Notes: a model not told the origin generated them from the letters alone. DNA of 64,000 nt from Asterias amurensis (GCF_032118995.1 NC_092661.1:12338494-12402493), one strand, 5' to 3'. Shown: positions 13,801 through 22,242, counted from the stretch's first letter. Program-made: numbers and translations.

Positions 13801-16800
13801 ATAATGAAAGAAAAAAAAACACCCTTTTGCACAATGTGTGCTTTTAGATGCCTTATGAGAGGCTTCAGGCCTGAAGTATGTTATTGGTGAGAAATTACCT
13901 CTTTCTCAGCTCTCCCTTGCTTGTTTAACCTCAACGAATAAAGACTTTGAAGTGCTAGGTGGCAGCAGATACTTTACCAGGTATATTATTTCCATTGTTT
14001 TGTACCTGAGCTTTTGCAAAATTAATGTGTTCACCTGGTATAAAAATTCTGCTGCCATCTAGCGTCCAGAAAGTCTGATAAGTGAATAAGCACTGCATGA
14101 CGTTGTTGAAGAGTGCACTGCGAATTTACATAAAGTTATGTGTATAATATGTACGTGCATGCTGTTTGTTGAACGGTACCATGACGGTGTCTGTATAGTG
14201 TTTGCTTGACTGAGCTTGTTTTGTGTTGTGATGAAGATTAAATTAGTGTAAGTTAAAAACATGTGGTGCGCCCTTGCATACCTGCTTCTCGAACACGTTA
14301 AGGCCGCGTCCTTCGCAATTCAGCTCTCAGCGGCCAGGTCTACCTTTAATGAGTTCCCTTCTGATGAATTTGTGTCTTTTCAGTTTGTTGCTAATTTGTG
14401 ACACGGTGGTCCTTTTTTTCGTTTGTTTATTTAGGGTAATTGTTTGGTTTTATTTATTAATTTCTTCTTTTGTGAATATTATTTAGTCTGTTTTTCCCCC
14501 TTCCTCAATGTATAGGGAGACTCTTTCGCTATTTGATGATACTCGTATAACTATACTATTCAGCTTTCTTAGTTATTCTTTAAATATGATACTTATCACA
14601 GTAATTAAATTATTTTTCCGACTTTAATGTGTATAGCATTTAACTCTGTGCTCGTCTTAACCTTTATATGAATGACTGCATGGTGAAGTACGGGGGGGGG
14701 GGCAGAGTTTCTCAATCCAGGGCTGGATTTCACAAAGTGACAAGATTCGTCTTAAAGGAACACGTTGTCTTGGATTGGACGAGTTGGTCTATACAAAGCG
14801 TTTTACCTTTGTTATAAAATGCATATGGTAATAGAAAGAGGTTTTAAAAGTAGAATACAATGATCCACACAAATAGGCCTCGAAATTGCGTGGTTTTCCT
14901 TTTACCTCGTCGACAAACACGGTCGGCCATTTACGGGAGTCAAATTGTTGACTCCCATAAAGTGGCCGACCGTGTTAGTTCGCAAAGTAAAACGAAAACC
15001 ACGAATTCGAGGCAAATTTGTTTAGACCATTGTACTCTACTTTTACAACATGTTTCTAACCAGATACATTATTATAACAAACGGTTACAAACGCTTTTCA
15101 AAGAACAACTCGTCCGATCCAAGCCAACGTGTTCCTTTTATACGAGTTGTCAGTCTCGCCATAATAAGTTGTACTGTGACGTCACACTTTGCTCAGCATT
15201 TTGAGATTGATAAGAAGATCGATCTTATAGTGCTTCGCGAAATCGAGCCCAGGGCTTATTATATAACACAGTGTGCGTTCGTTTAGCTTCCCTGGGTCTA
15301 CCCCGCGGTGCTCACTCGGGTGAGCCTCTGACAAGAGCTAAACTAATGACCACTCACCGCTCTCGTAGTGACGTCGTTTACCTGGGGCCAGCCCCCAAGT
15401 GACCCACTCCACAAGCAGGGCACTGGGGGCTGACCTGGGTGAGCCCCTGGAATGACGTCAAAAGCTATTCGAACGCACCGGGGCAGACCGGGGATGTCCC
15501 AGGGAGGCTAAGCGAACGCACCCAATGCTACAAGACGTGGTCCCTATCATCTGGGATTATATGAGCGAATCAGCAACATTTCGCTCGGCGCCCAGCGGCG
15601 AGGTCTATCCAGGACCGCTGTGATTGGCTATTCATCTTGGGCAGATTCTTGACCAGGAAGTACGTCATGATATGCAGTGCATAGCAATGTGAGTGTGATG
15701 CATGATGGGACTGGGCAACTTCTGGATAGACCAATTAGCGTGCTGGATACGTTTGCTCATCCCAAGGCGCTGGGGCCGCCGAGTGAACGGCAACTTTACC
15801 AACGTGTTATTACTCAAAAAAGAGGGCGTACCCAAATGCCCCCAATGTTCTGACCGACATATGATTCTAAATGCATGCTTGACTTTAATGGGTATGGCTT
15901 GAGTTTTTAATCAGTTTTTATACTTCTCTCTCGTTCTTTCTCTCTTTATAACACACCACGAATCACCATCCTGCATCCCACATGCACCAACTGTATGGTA
16001 TTTAAACACCAACACACCTTGCTCACCGTGTTTATTACACACTTTTATCACAGGCACAATCGGTAAAGCGGTAAGTAGCATGCAAACAAGTCTGAGGTTT
16101 GTTTTCCTGTGTTAAATGCCGAATCACTGAAATTGAACCACCCGATCGGGCGATGCATATTTAAAGTCACCTGGAAATATAAATATATTTTGTTCTTCAA
16201 ACATTAGAGTATATGTTTCTGAATAATAAAATAATTTGTTGGGTAATTGTTTTAAACGATTTATATGTTTAAAAAAACAAAAAAAGTTGTGTGGGGGTGA
16301 CTTCGCCTAACCCTTTTGTGACGTCAATCGAGACAGACTTTGCCTCGATCGAACATCGAACACACGTGTATCAATGTCGACCAGGTGTATTGCTGCTGGA
16401 TGCAGCAACACAACTAAAGATGAGGTCAGTTTGCAAAGTGGTCCGGTCCGACGTCTTTTCCAGCGCTGCGCAGAAAACACTTCGAACCGTCGTGCTTCGA
16501 GAACCCGGAATACACTACACATTTTGACATGAAGAGAAAAGTTCTTTTCTAAACATGACGCCATCCCAATAATTTTTGCAGCTAGTGGGGAAGTCGAAGA
16601 AGGTACATGAAAGACGTAACGAGCCTAAAGGAGCATTTGCCTAACTTTAACAAAAATCAGGAATTGTTTCAACTTTGAGGGCATGTTTTTAGCTTGCGCC
16701 AAGCGTCACTATATTGTGTTGGCACTGCATGCGATTCATCGCGCCTCGATTGACGTCACGAACAGCGCCCTCTCGGGTCGGGCTTATTTTCAAATTTGTA

Positions 16801-17923
16801 AATAACATGGAAGCTAATTTTTTTTTAACCTTAGTTAGTTGTTTATTCATATTCCACTCATCAGAACACATATATAAGTGACAAAAGCTTTATTTTGACA
16901 AAATACCACTTCCAGGTGACTTTAAATTGTGGTTATTTAATCTATTTTGATATAACGTTCATGTGATACTTGTTATCCAGCGAGGAACCAACATTTTCTC
17001 AAACTCATCCTCGGATTATTTATCATTTTTAATTTTAAAGGGGCACTTTGTCCTTGACGGAAAGTAATAGAATGTTGTATTTCTATAGGAAAATGTATAT
17101 TGGGCCAGTGAGGTTGGCGTATGATGAAGTAGTACATTTCCTCGCAACCCACCTATATTGGCACCCGGTTCAAATCCCACCGAGGGCACTATGTGGATTG
17201 TTTTTCCAGTCCTTACTGCGGGGGTGGGGGGGGGGTTCACTAGAATAATTATCTATGTTATTTTTTCTTCTCACTATTCAAAAGACTGAAATTTTCTGCT
17301 TTGGCTTCTCTCCGTTGGGTGTCTAGCTAGTGAATTAAGTTAACTTTCTGAAAGTCGTTTGCTTCACAACCATAATTCATAAAATGAAATGACATAAAAT
17401 ATGAGACGTATCTTTTAGTAATCACACTCACTTAATTCATCACAACGATAAGCCCGGTTTATACTTCCCTGTGAATGCAAAACATAAATGTGATACGAAT
17501 TGTGACGCCATAGCCCTGTTTTCGCCGCAAAGGTTTCATAGAAGTTCAGCACATCTCAACTGATGCAAATTATTCGTTGCGAATTTCTGACGCCAACATT
17601 TGTATCGCATTCGAAGAGAAGGTCGGGCTTAGGTGTTTCTACTATGCATGATGAATAGCTATAAAAGGAGCAACTTCAATCAGTATAATATTGTGAGATG
17701 TTTGAAGGCATTGGGCCTCTTTAATTTACTATCTTTCTCCTTTTTTCCTAATCAGAAGTTGAGGAACTCCTCTGAATGCCAAGATTCGACCGAGGAATCT
17801 TTCAATGGTTCGGTGGGCCGATCGTACTCAAAGAAAAACAACTACCAAGAACTACCCACTTCTGATCCGATGCTCCCAAAGTCGCCTTGCAGATGTGTAA
17901 CTGATGACGACAATGCTGACTAA
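2117..17923 (+). CDS. Relaxin-receptor-like LRR G-protein-coupled receptor (LGR type C), 3' part of gene
   Basis: A cell-surface receptor with a leucine-rich-repeat ectodomain and a rhodopsin-type seven-helix domain. In this family (RXFP1/2, insect LGR3/4) the ligand is a relaxin/insulin-like peptide. Eleven exons can be joined in phase: 2117-2188, 3322-3393, 3636-3707, 4231-4302, 4487-4558, 4933-5004, 8602-8673, 11390-11461, 12132-12970, 13300-13583, 17756-17923. The first eight are each exactly 72 bp, one LRR per exon, as in vertebrate LGR genes. The next exon opens with CGYAPHVRLC and DGISTAENLLAN, the hinge/TM1 signature of the RXFP group. DRF replaces DRY at the end of TM3, and NPILY is in TM7. 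Signal peptide, LDLa module and LRR N-cap are not in the window. In starfish a receptor of this class binds the relaxin-like gonad-stimulating peptide, so orthology is possible but untested. Confidence 0.88.
2472..2732. mobile_element. Head-to-head pair of tRNA-derived SINEs
   Basis: Two copies of one SINE face each other. The minus copy shows a B-box (GGTTCGAATCCC, inverse at about 2568-2579) and a head region TACCGGGCAATCTCGGT (inverse near 2610-2630). The plus copy keeps the tail TTACAGAACTCATGAAAGG to about 2732. The same family in single form lies at 5580-5812. Confidence 0.65.
3322..3393 (+). CDS. LRR exon 2 in window
   Basis: 72 bp, acceptor TTTTAAAG, donor GTAAGT. It encodes KLAHNNLKTLARTSLIGL, a clean LxxNxL repeat that joins in phase to the exon at 3636. 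Confidence 0.85.
3636..3707 (+). CDS. LRR exon 3 in window
   Basis: 72 bp, acceptor TTGAAG, donor GTAAGT. It encodes DVRGNQISDLEVGVFEHTP. Confidence 0.85.
3795..4140 (+). repeat. Trinucleotide-rich simple repeats in LRR intron
   Basis: GTTGCTGCT-type repeats run into (GTC)n at about 3976-4007 and (GTCGTT)n at about 4035-4088. The poly-Leu/Ser/Cys open frames here are products of the repeat, not genes. Confidence 0.9.
4231..4302 (+). CDS. LRR exon 4 in window
   Basis: 72 bp, acceptor TTCATAG, donor GTAAGA. It encodes HFSENRLSSIPASILRPL. Confidence 0.85.
4487..4558 (+). CDS. LRR exon 5 in window
   Basis: 72 bp after a T-rich tract and TTCTAG; the donor is GTGAGT. It encodes SFQRNDISNIEKGAFSTNEM. 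Confidence 0.87.
4933..5004 (+). CDS. LRR exon 6 in window
   Basis: 72 bp, acceptor TTTGTAG, donor GTAAGT. It encodes MLADNKLTAVTRGVFHNLTN, the best match in the gene to the LRR consensus. Confidence 0.9.
5020..5386. mobile_element. TTAA miniature element, family A (copy 1)
   Basis: Flanked by TTAA (5016-5019 and 5387-5390). Ends are AGGCAGTAGACAC and its inverse. A central hairpin GAGACCTCA/TGAGGTCTC lies near 5175-5200. Non-coding; starts 16 bases after an LRR exon donor. Confidence 0.9.
5580..5812 (+). mobile_element. tRNA-derived SINE
   Basis: The head resembles a tRNA with an A-box-like GTCTAGTTGGTAAG and a B-box GGGTTCAAATCTC. A tail shared with the pair at 2472-2732 follows (ACGTCGGTGTAACAGTGAAA), ending in a T run (5787-5812). 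Confidence 0.75.
5813..6115. other. Intron, nothing recognised
   Basis: AT-rich sequence with no reading frame or repeat that I can place. Confidence 0.4.
6120..6834. mobile_element. Two family A elements fused end to end
   Basis: The first unit (6120 to about 6475) has the variant end AGGGAAGGTACACG and the central hairpin GACTTAGCTAGAAGTC. The second (about 6470-6834) has the standard GAGACCTCAGCTGAGGTCTC hairpin. Outer flanks are TTAA at 6116-6119 and 6835-6838. The inner junction has lost its TTAA and both inner ends overlap. Confidence 0.75.
6839..7800. other. Intron, nothing recognised
   Basis: Contains a long A run (about 7038-7057) and otherwise unplaced AT-rich sequence. The lysine-rich open frame across the A run is an artefact. 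Confidence 0.4.
7805..7920 (+). mobile_element. Second Penelope-type hammerhead-like fragment
   Basis: CTGAAGA at 7849-7855, a weaker stem GATCA/TGAAC, and GAAAC at 7875-7879. Flanking arms GTGCTGGTTC (7802-7811) and GAACCAACAC (7909-7918) are inverted with two mismatches. It sits directly before a family B element. Confidence 0.45.
7926..8284. mobile_element. TTAA miniature element, family B (copy 1)
   Basis: TTAA flanks; ends AGC.ATTATA.ACTTTCGG and inverse. Central hairpin AATTCTCGC/GCGAGAATT. The right third shares the block CACAGGTTTGTTATTTT with family A. Confidence 0.85.
8285..8600. other. Intron, nothing recognised
   Basis: Unplaced AT-rich sequence up to the acceptor TGACTTTACAG. 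Confidence 0.4.
8602..8673 (+). CDS. LRR exon 7 in window
   Basis: 72 bp, acceptor TTTACAG, donor GTAAGT. It encodes TLRNNSIRRFEEGAFDGM. Confidence 0.9.
8723..9099. mobile_element. TTAA miniature element, family A (copy 3)
   Basis: TTAA flanks and end AGGCAGTGGACAC. The central hairpin around 8890-8920 is GAGACCTCA/TGAGGTCTC. Confidence 0.9.
9104..10260. other. Intron, nothing recognised
   Basis: AT-rich. One small palindrome (TAATATTTTATATAATATTA near 9440) stands out; nothing else could be identified. Confidence 0.4.
10260..10545 (+). mobile_element. Possible LINE 3' tail
   Basis: T-rich sequence ending GACAATAAAACATTATTC followed by short ATTAATA repeats resembles the 3' tail of CR1/L2-type LINEs. 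There is no coding part. Confidence 0.35.
10705..10827 (+). mobile_element. tRNA-like SINE ending in a long T run
   Basis: GGTTGGTGTAATGGTGTCTC resembles an A-box head. A degenerate B-box follows, then CGGGGGCACTATGTGGATT, which is shared with the element at 17105. A T run (about 10799-10826) ends it. Confidence 0.6.
10866..11380. other. Intron with a short tandem repeat
   Basis: About three units of a 27-base repeat around ACTGTAGAAATACACTTTAC lie at 11238-11308. The rest is unplaced. Confidence 0.5.
11390..11461 (+). CDS. LRR exon 8, last LRR before the transmembrane exon
   Basis: 72 bp, acceptor CCTGCAG, donor GTGAGT. It encodes KLTTNPFTSLPLRIFDRL. Its final AT joins the C at 12132 to give Ile-Tyr-Phe-Asp. 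Confidence 0.88.
11462..11900. other. Intron, nothing recognised
   Basis: No feature placed apart from the hairpin element that follows. Confidence 0.4.
11903..12029. mobile_element. Palindromic miniature element just upstream of the 7TM exon
   Basis: About 127 bases. AGGCCGTGTCCGAATTGGCG at the left and its perfect inverse at the right form a hairpin with arms of about 45 bases and a short loop. It is far more GC-rich than its surroundings. It ends about 100 bases before the acceptor at 12131, so a transcript could fold strongly next to the branch site. Confidence 0.85.
12132..12970 (+). CDS. Relaxin-receptor-like exon: hinge and TM1-TM6
   Basis: Acceptor CTCCAATCAG, donor G|GTAAGT, in phase with both neighbours. 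Order: LRR C-cap/hinge CGYAPHVRLC; TM1 with GNAFVLF; TM2 with NLAVADLLMG; TM3 ending MDRFLSIVHPF; TM4 with LLMAFLWLLG; TM5; TM6 with LLCWMPIIVVKF. The CGYAPHV..C and DGIS segment before TM1 is specific to the RXFP/LGR type C branch. The TM2 and hinge motifs separate it from glycoprotein-hormone receptors and from LGR4-6. Confidence 0.95.
12971..13299. other. Intron between TM6 and TM7 exons
   Basis: GT at 12971 and AG at 13298-13299. No repeat placed. Confidence 0.75.
13300..13583 (+). CDS. Relaxin-receptor-like exon: TM7 and proximal tail
   Basis: Encodes the extracellular turn, TM7 with SALNPILYTM, and a Ser/Thr/Lys-rich cytoplasmic tail. Spliced at ACAAG|GTTGGT it ends in phase 0 and joins exactly to the phase-0 exon at 17756. 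GTTGGT is a weak donor. Unspliced, the frame runs on to a stop at 13608-13610 and gives a short alternative tail. Confidence 0.85.
13670..13921. mobile_element. Family A fragment
   Basis: The left end AGGCACTGTACACC and the inner AACACCC block are recognisable. The other terminus is missing and the centre carries GCTTCAGGCCTGAAG. Confidence 0.7.
13942..14076. mobile_element. Short inverted-repeat element
   Basis: About 135 bases with arms AGACTTTGAAGTGCTAGGTG and its imperfect inverse (ACCTGGT / CCATCTAGCG / AAAGTCT side). Non-coding. Confidence 0.6.
14077..14751. other. Intron, nothing recognised
   Basis: Unplaced sequence with a G run at about 14692-14702. Confidence 0.4.
14756..15136. 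mobile_element. TTAA miniature element, family C (copy 1)
   Basis: Starts AGGAACACGTTGTCTTGG after TTAA and ends with the inverse before TTTA. Both halves carry long matching arms, including GACTCCCATAAAGTGGCCGA and its inverse around the centre. Nearly one long hairpin. Confidence 0.88.
15273..15521. mobile_element. GC-rich inverted-repeat element
   Basis: About 250 bases bounded by GTGCGTTCG and CGAACGCAC, with CCCTGGG/CCCAGGG further in. It is much richer in GC than its surroundings and contains two TGACGTC motifs. The type of transposon is not known. Confidence 0.7.
15522..16160. other. Intron, weak inverted repeat only
   Basis: GGTCTATCCAGGACCGC (about 15602) and GGATAGACCAATTAGCG (about 15723) are loosely inverted, so an old foldback element may lie at 15588-15785. 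No exon is evident. Confidence 0.4.
16165..16921. mobile_element. TTAA-flanked element carrying a THAP remnant (Kolobok-like)
   Basis: 757 bases between TTAA (16161-16164) and TTAA (16922-16925), with perfect 12-base terminal inverted repeats AGTCACCTGGAA. A second inverted pair, GTGACGTCAATCGAG (about 16318) and CTCGATTGACGTCAC (about 16745), lies inside. Between them is a broken THAP domain. Kolobok DNA transposons are known for TTAA target sites and a THAP domain on the transposase, so this looks like an internally deleted Kolobok-type copy. No DDE catalytic core is present. Confidence 0.75.
16374..16552 (+). pseudogene. Broken THAP zinc-finger domain
   Basis: From ATG at 16374 the frame reads MSTRCIAAGCSNTTKDEVSL, the start of a THAP domain (C-x4-C zinc ligands, then SLH/F). 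From 16436, in another frame, it reads KWSGPTSFPALRRKHFEPSC then FENPEYTTHFDMK to a stop at 16550-16552. This is the second half of the domain; the KHFEPSCFE block corresponds to the Cys-x2-His side, but the usual Cys has become Arg. About 15-20 residues between the halves are missing and the frame is shifted, so no working THAP protein is encoded. Confidence 0.75.
17105..17215 (+). mobile_element. tRNA-like SINE
   Basis: GTGAGGTTGGCGTATGATG head, B-box GGTTCAAATCCC, then CGAGGGCACTATGTGGATTG, the same 3' block as the element at 10705-10827. Confidence 0.65.
17216..17755. other. End of last intron, nothing recognised
   Basis: No repeat or exon placed. Ends with a strong T-rich tract and AATCAG at 17755. 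Confidence 0.5.
17756..17923 (+). CDS. Relaxin-receptor-like last exon: C-terminal tail
   Basis: Acceptor TTTTTTCCTAATCAG. The phase-0 frame KLRNSSECQDSTEESFNGSV continues to DDDNAD and a TAA at 17921-17923. It is rich in Ser/Thr and acidic residues, as expected of a receptor tail that is phosphorylated. Attachment to this gene rests on phase agreement and tail composition, not on a diagnostic domain. Confidence 0.65.
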   Translation, partial: KLRNSSECQDSTEESFNGSVGRSYSKKNNYQELPTSDPMLPKSPCRCVTDDDNAD

Positions 17924-19300
17924 AAAGCTGGAGTTGGTGGGGAGGGGGAACTGTGACCATTTTGGGTCCGGTTTCCCTGCATGCTGCTACCGATTATGGA
18001 TATTCAGGAGTCATAGACCATGTGACTTGTGACATCACAGTGTTTGCAAAAGAGCCACAGGGCCCTGGACTTCCTGCAGGCATGTTTTTGTACACAGCTC
18101 GATAAAAGAAAAATTTATTGTTTTATGGAGATTGCACTGTCTGATTTGTATCAACTTTTGATATGATGAAAGGGAGCACATCTCAGAATTGGTTTAGCTG
18201 TTCCTTTTACAACTCTTGATGTGGAATGTATGGCATGTTAATAATGTCCTATTTTTATATGACCAATGCAGTATCTTGCCTGCCGTGAAATGCACTGGAA
18301 TGTACAAGGGCACTTTTTGTAAACAAAGGTTACATGGTCTGCCAAAGCACTGCTTGGTTCGGTGTGAGTGTATACCAGGAAAGATTAGAGCTATCCGTGG
18401 CCCAGTGAGATATTTTAAAAGGACTTTTGAGGGAAAATGGTTGCATCCAGATTGAGTATTGGTAAGAATGTTAAGAATGCTTTAAAGAAGTGATTTCATA
18501 CGTTTCATCAGCCTGCTTCAAACCTCAATTAATTGCCAATATCCACGCATGCAGATCAAAGATCGATAATAAACATTCTTCAGTTTTACAGTTGTAGCTT
18601 TCCATTAATGTGTTTAAGTAGAAATATTCAAAATGGGTGCAACAAGCGTTTTGAATATTTGTACATTCCTGAAACATCTCAACCATTCCTTGTACAAAGT
18701 GGGACAAAAACGTACTTCAGACACATAGAGCAAGTTCGATCAAGAGACTAAAGTTGACTATTGTCGACCAGGATGTATTTCATGAATAAGTAACTTTTGA
18801 ACATTGACTAGTGGTTGTTAAATGGTCGCTGATCGTACTTGCTCATAGTATGGTGGTGTTACTAATCAACACACTGGCTGAAGAAGGGTGAGGTATTACA
18901 GTGTAACACTGCTACAAGGTTTGGATCGGACAGCCTTCTAGAAATGAGCTATTTCTCGGGATTTAGAGCAACGGACACACTAGGTTTCAAGTGTTTAGAC
19001 CACCACGGTGTAATGGTACACCATTGGCCTCTTTTTATCCATGGTCACACGGAGTCAGGACGGAGGAAAGTAGCACAGAGTGAGTAGAATTACTGTACGA
19101 GTTTCTTATCTGTCGTGAACTTGGAATTGGCTGAACCATTATACTTGATGCAAACGGTATTTACACTAACAAAAAGAACAGCATTTGTTGGACAAACTAA
19201 AGTTATCCCAAACTACATACAAAGTAAATGTTTCTATACTATTGCTTTTTGATAGTGATTATTTTCGCTTTTTGGTTATCTTCGCTTTTTGGTTATCCGC
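17924..19300 (+). other. Probable 3'UTR and flank of the receptor gene
   Basis: No further exon is convincing. A frame at 18216-18455 ends KGTFCKQRLHGLPKHC-like with several Cys, but no family is recognised. AATAAA motifs occur near 19363, so the 3'UTR could be about 1.4 kb. Confidence 0.4.
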
Positions 19301-19382
19301 AGGCTTGTTCTCTGTGTAGTCATATTTGTATTGCTTGTTCTTTGATGTACTGTTTGCCTTGAAATAAATAAAATAAATAAAT
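19300..19382 (+). mobile_element. Possible LINE 3' end
   Basis: TTTGCCTTGAAATAAATAAA with tandem AAATAA units looks like the 3' end of an L2/CR1-type LINE. It could equally be the receptor polyadenylation region. Confidence 0.35.
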
Positions 19383-21080
19383 TTTGTGATTTTTATATCA
19401 GTCAATGAATCACAAGAATATCAATTAATATAGTAGACCCATGTAGCTTTTAAAATACCCTGAAACGTCTGAAATATTTAACAGTTTCTGGAATAACATC
19501 TGATTTTGCTTTTTTTTCACACTCAAATTAAGATGTCCTGTGCTATGTTTTTGTCGGGAGTGCCTTCTGCACATGACGTCATTTGAGTAGGGCGCCCTCA
19601 GCTAGAGTTCAAATTGACGATTGCTCGTTGGCTTACCATAATTATGTGCCGCTCGTATGGTTGTGCGTTTTAATGTTTTCGTCGCCGTTTTACCATATAA
19701 TATTGTTGCAAGGTGATGCAAATTTTACCGTTTCAGACATTTTCTGAAGTGCACATTTTTAGGCAGAGCGGACGCGCTTTCACGTTCACCATGACGTCAT
19801 AGTGAGTAGGGCGCCCTCGGCTAGAAGGTTGCTAATTGCTTTGGCCCTTCCTGTCCGCCGCACATACTTAGTATTTACCTCTAAGATAACAGTTTGAGGC
19901 CGTCAGTGCTTAAGGTAAATCGTGATAATCTTAGAGTCACACGCTTCGTAGACCATTTTGAATGTCTTTTGGTAGCGAAACGAAAACAGGATTTTAAACT
20001 AATTCCTCTCCCTCTTTGTAAAAAAAAAAAAAGCAAGTCGTTTGACAAACAATTTGTGTGAACAACATTGCCTGAATAAAAAATAAAATAACTTCACATT
20101 CCATTATTAACTCCCTGGAGATTCAAACACAATTCCATAAAACTAAGTTGGTCTAAGTTAATTGTTGATGCACTTGGCACGCCATAATTCATTTAGTTCT
20201 GCAGGAGGGCACTTGAGGGCGCTATAGGGCAAAGCTCTGGACCAACCAGTGCAATTGTTTTTGTTTAAATTGATGTATACTTTTGGATTACTATAACAAT
20301 GAAATATTTTGCTGTAAATCGATGATATATTTTAAGTGGTTAAATAAAGCTTAGATCTTCTTAAAAATAAATATTGACCTTATTGTTTAGGTTTTCTAAA
20401 TGCTTTATCCTCAACTTTGACTCTTTTTCACAACGATTGATGTAGTTCTCTAGTGGATTAGGATTGGTATCAAATTTAAAGACAATGACACGATGTTCGT
20501 CAGGAAAACATGTTTCAAGAATTGATGTATCTTTGAACTAATTTTGTCAGATAACGCTTATTCAAAATGTTTAACACAAGGTGTGTATTTTCCAAGAGGA
20601 GACAGTGCACACAATTAAGTGTTGAATACGGGACCGAGTTCACCATCGTAAACAATTATGTGATCAAACAAGGTTTCCAATAACGGAGAGATGTGACCTT
20701 TGTAATAAGTTACAGGTTATAAGTTATCAGTTGTTTTCCTAGATCAATTTGAATCGAATCGAAACAAATAATTATTCAAAGGCTGCAAAAGGAGGCATAT
20801 CAACTATTTTGTTTTAAAACTCTGTTATTCAAATGTAAGGAAATCAAATGGTTAGGGCCAACATACATGGATTGTTTGGTGGATGGAGCAGACGGACCGG
20901 GAAATATTTGGAGTACTTATGCTGCTTTTGATGCCACAATCGTAGAAACTATTGGCATGTCATAGGAAAGATAACCCGCTAATGTAAAATGGGCTGTTAA
21001 TTAGAGTACCAAACAAAATTTCAAAATGGCTGCCACCACCTGTTCTTTATAAGTGCGCTCCTGCAGGTGCAAGTTAAAAA
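19383..21080. other. Intergenic, mostly unplaced
   Basis: GAGTAGGGCGCCCTC with TGACGTCA just before it occurs twice in direct orientation (about 19588 and 19805). The rest is AT-rich and unidentified. Confidence 0.4.
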
Positions 21081-21083
21081 GTT

Positions 21084-21275
21084 AAAGTTGAAACCAGTTG
21101 AACAATCAACTGAAAACCAGTTGTAACCAGTCGAAGGAAGTATATTTGCCACCTGGAAGTATTGTGGTGTGGCGTCAACAGGAACCAGTTCAAACCAGTT
21201 ACCAATTCCCAGTTCAACTGGACCAGTTGGGACCAGTTAGCACCAGTTGAACTGGTTTTCAACTGGACCTTCCAT
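21084..21275. repeat. Cluster of AACCAGTT motifs with inverted arms
   Basis: AACCAGTT/AACTGGTT and close variants recur about ten times in about 190 bases, in both orientations. The ends GTTGAAACCAGTTGAA and AACTGGTTTTCAACTGG are inverted. Probably a foldback element. Confidence 0.6.
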
Positions 21276-21862
21276 CTTGCAAGGTTAATATACTTCTCCT
21301 CCCATTACTTTGGCTGCGTTCCAAACTATTCGCTTATCATCAAAGGAACAATGAAGGAGTTGGAATGATGTTTGTAAAAACAGAATTCTCCTCCGATCAG
21401 TGTTGTCAATTATTGCCATGTACAGATGTAAATATTGTGGAGAATTTATCTATGAACGTAATTAATGGTGTACAAATTATAACGTCAGATTCTATGAATT
21501 TTAAACATGTATGGAAAATGTAATTATTATATTGCGATGATAAATATTTATGAAGTAAAGAGCTGTTGGACTGTGTATAAATAAACTTCACGTCAAATTT
21601 GAACCAGTGTCTTAGCCTTTTCGTCATGTGGTAAAATGGTTTGAATTTAAAGAAAATACCCATAATGAAAATACAAGGGAACTTGTTTAAAATTAAAACA
21701 ACAAAAAAAAGCGCTGTAGAATTTTGTGTGCAATTTCACATTAGACACTGAGCACAATCTTTGTTGTTTACAGACAATGATGCAAAGCCCCCACCCCCCC
21801 CCCCCCAACAAAAAGTAGTTATGACCCATGAAAGAAAAAAGATGTGTTCCAGCCGAAACTAC
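21276..21862. other. Intergenic, nothing recognised
   Basis: Unplaced sequence with a C run at about 21793-21806. Confidence 0.4.
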
Positions 21863-21866
21863 TTAA

Positions 21867-22242
21867 AGGCAGTGGACACTATTGGTAATTACTCAACATA
21901 ATTATTAGCATAAAACCTTACTTGGTACGAGTAATGGGGAGAGGTTGATAGTATAAACATGGTGAGAAACGGCTCCCTCTAAAGAGCCGTAGTTTTCGAG
22001 AAAGAAGTTATTTTCCACGAATTTGATTTCGAGACCTCAGATTTAGAATTTGAGGTCTCGAAATCAACCATCTAAACGCACACAACTTCGTGTGACAAGG
22101 GTGTTTTTTCTTTCATTAGTATCTCGCAACTTCGATGAACGATTGAGCTCAAATTTTCACAGGTTTATTATTTTATGCATATGTTGAGATACACCAAGTG
22201 AGAAAACTGGTCTTTGACAATTACCAATAGTGTCCAATGGCT
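21867..22242. mobile_element. TTAA miniature element, family A (copy 5)
   Basis: TTAA flanks, ends AGGCAGTGGACAC / GTGTCCAATGGCT, central hairpin GAGACCTCA...TGAGGTCTC near 22030-22060. Confidence 0.9.

Noticed and set aside
14860..15204. 114-codon frame
   Set aside because: Lies inside the family C hairpin; it simply reads both arms.
16061..16077. Possible 17-base microexon (AG before, GTAAGT after) in the receptor gene
   Set aside because: Its length breaks the phase-0 to phase-0 join between 13583 and 17756.
18216..18455. 79-codon Cys-containing frame after the receptor
   Set aside because: Possible, but no known domain, no clear acceptor, and it lies where a 3'UTR is expected.
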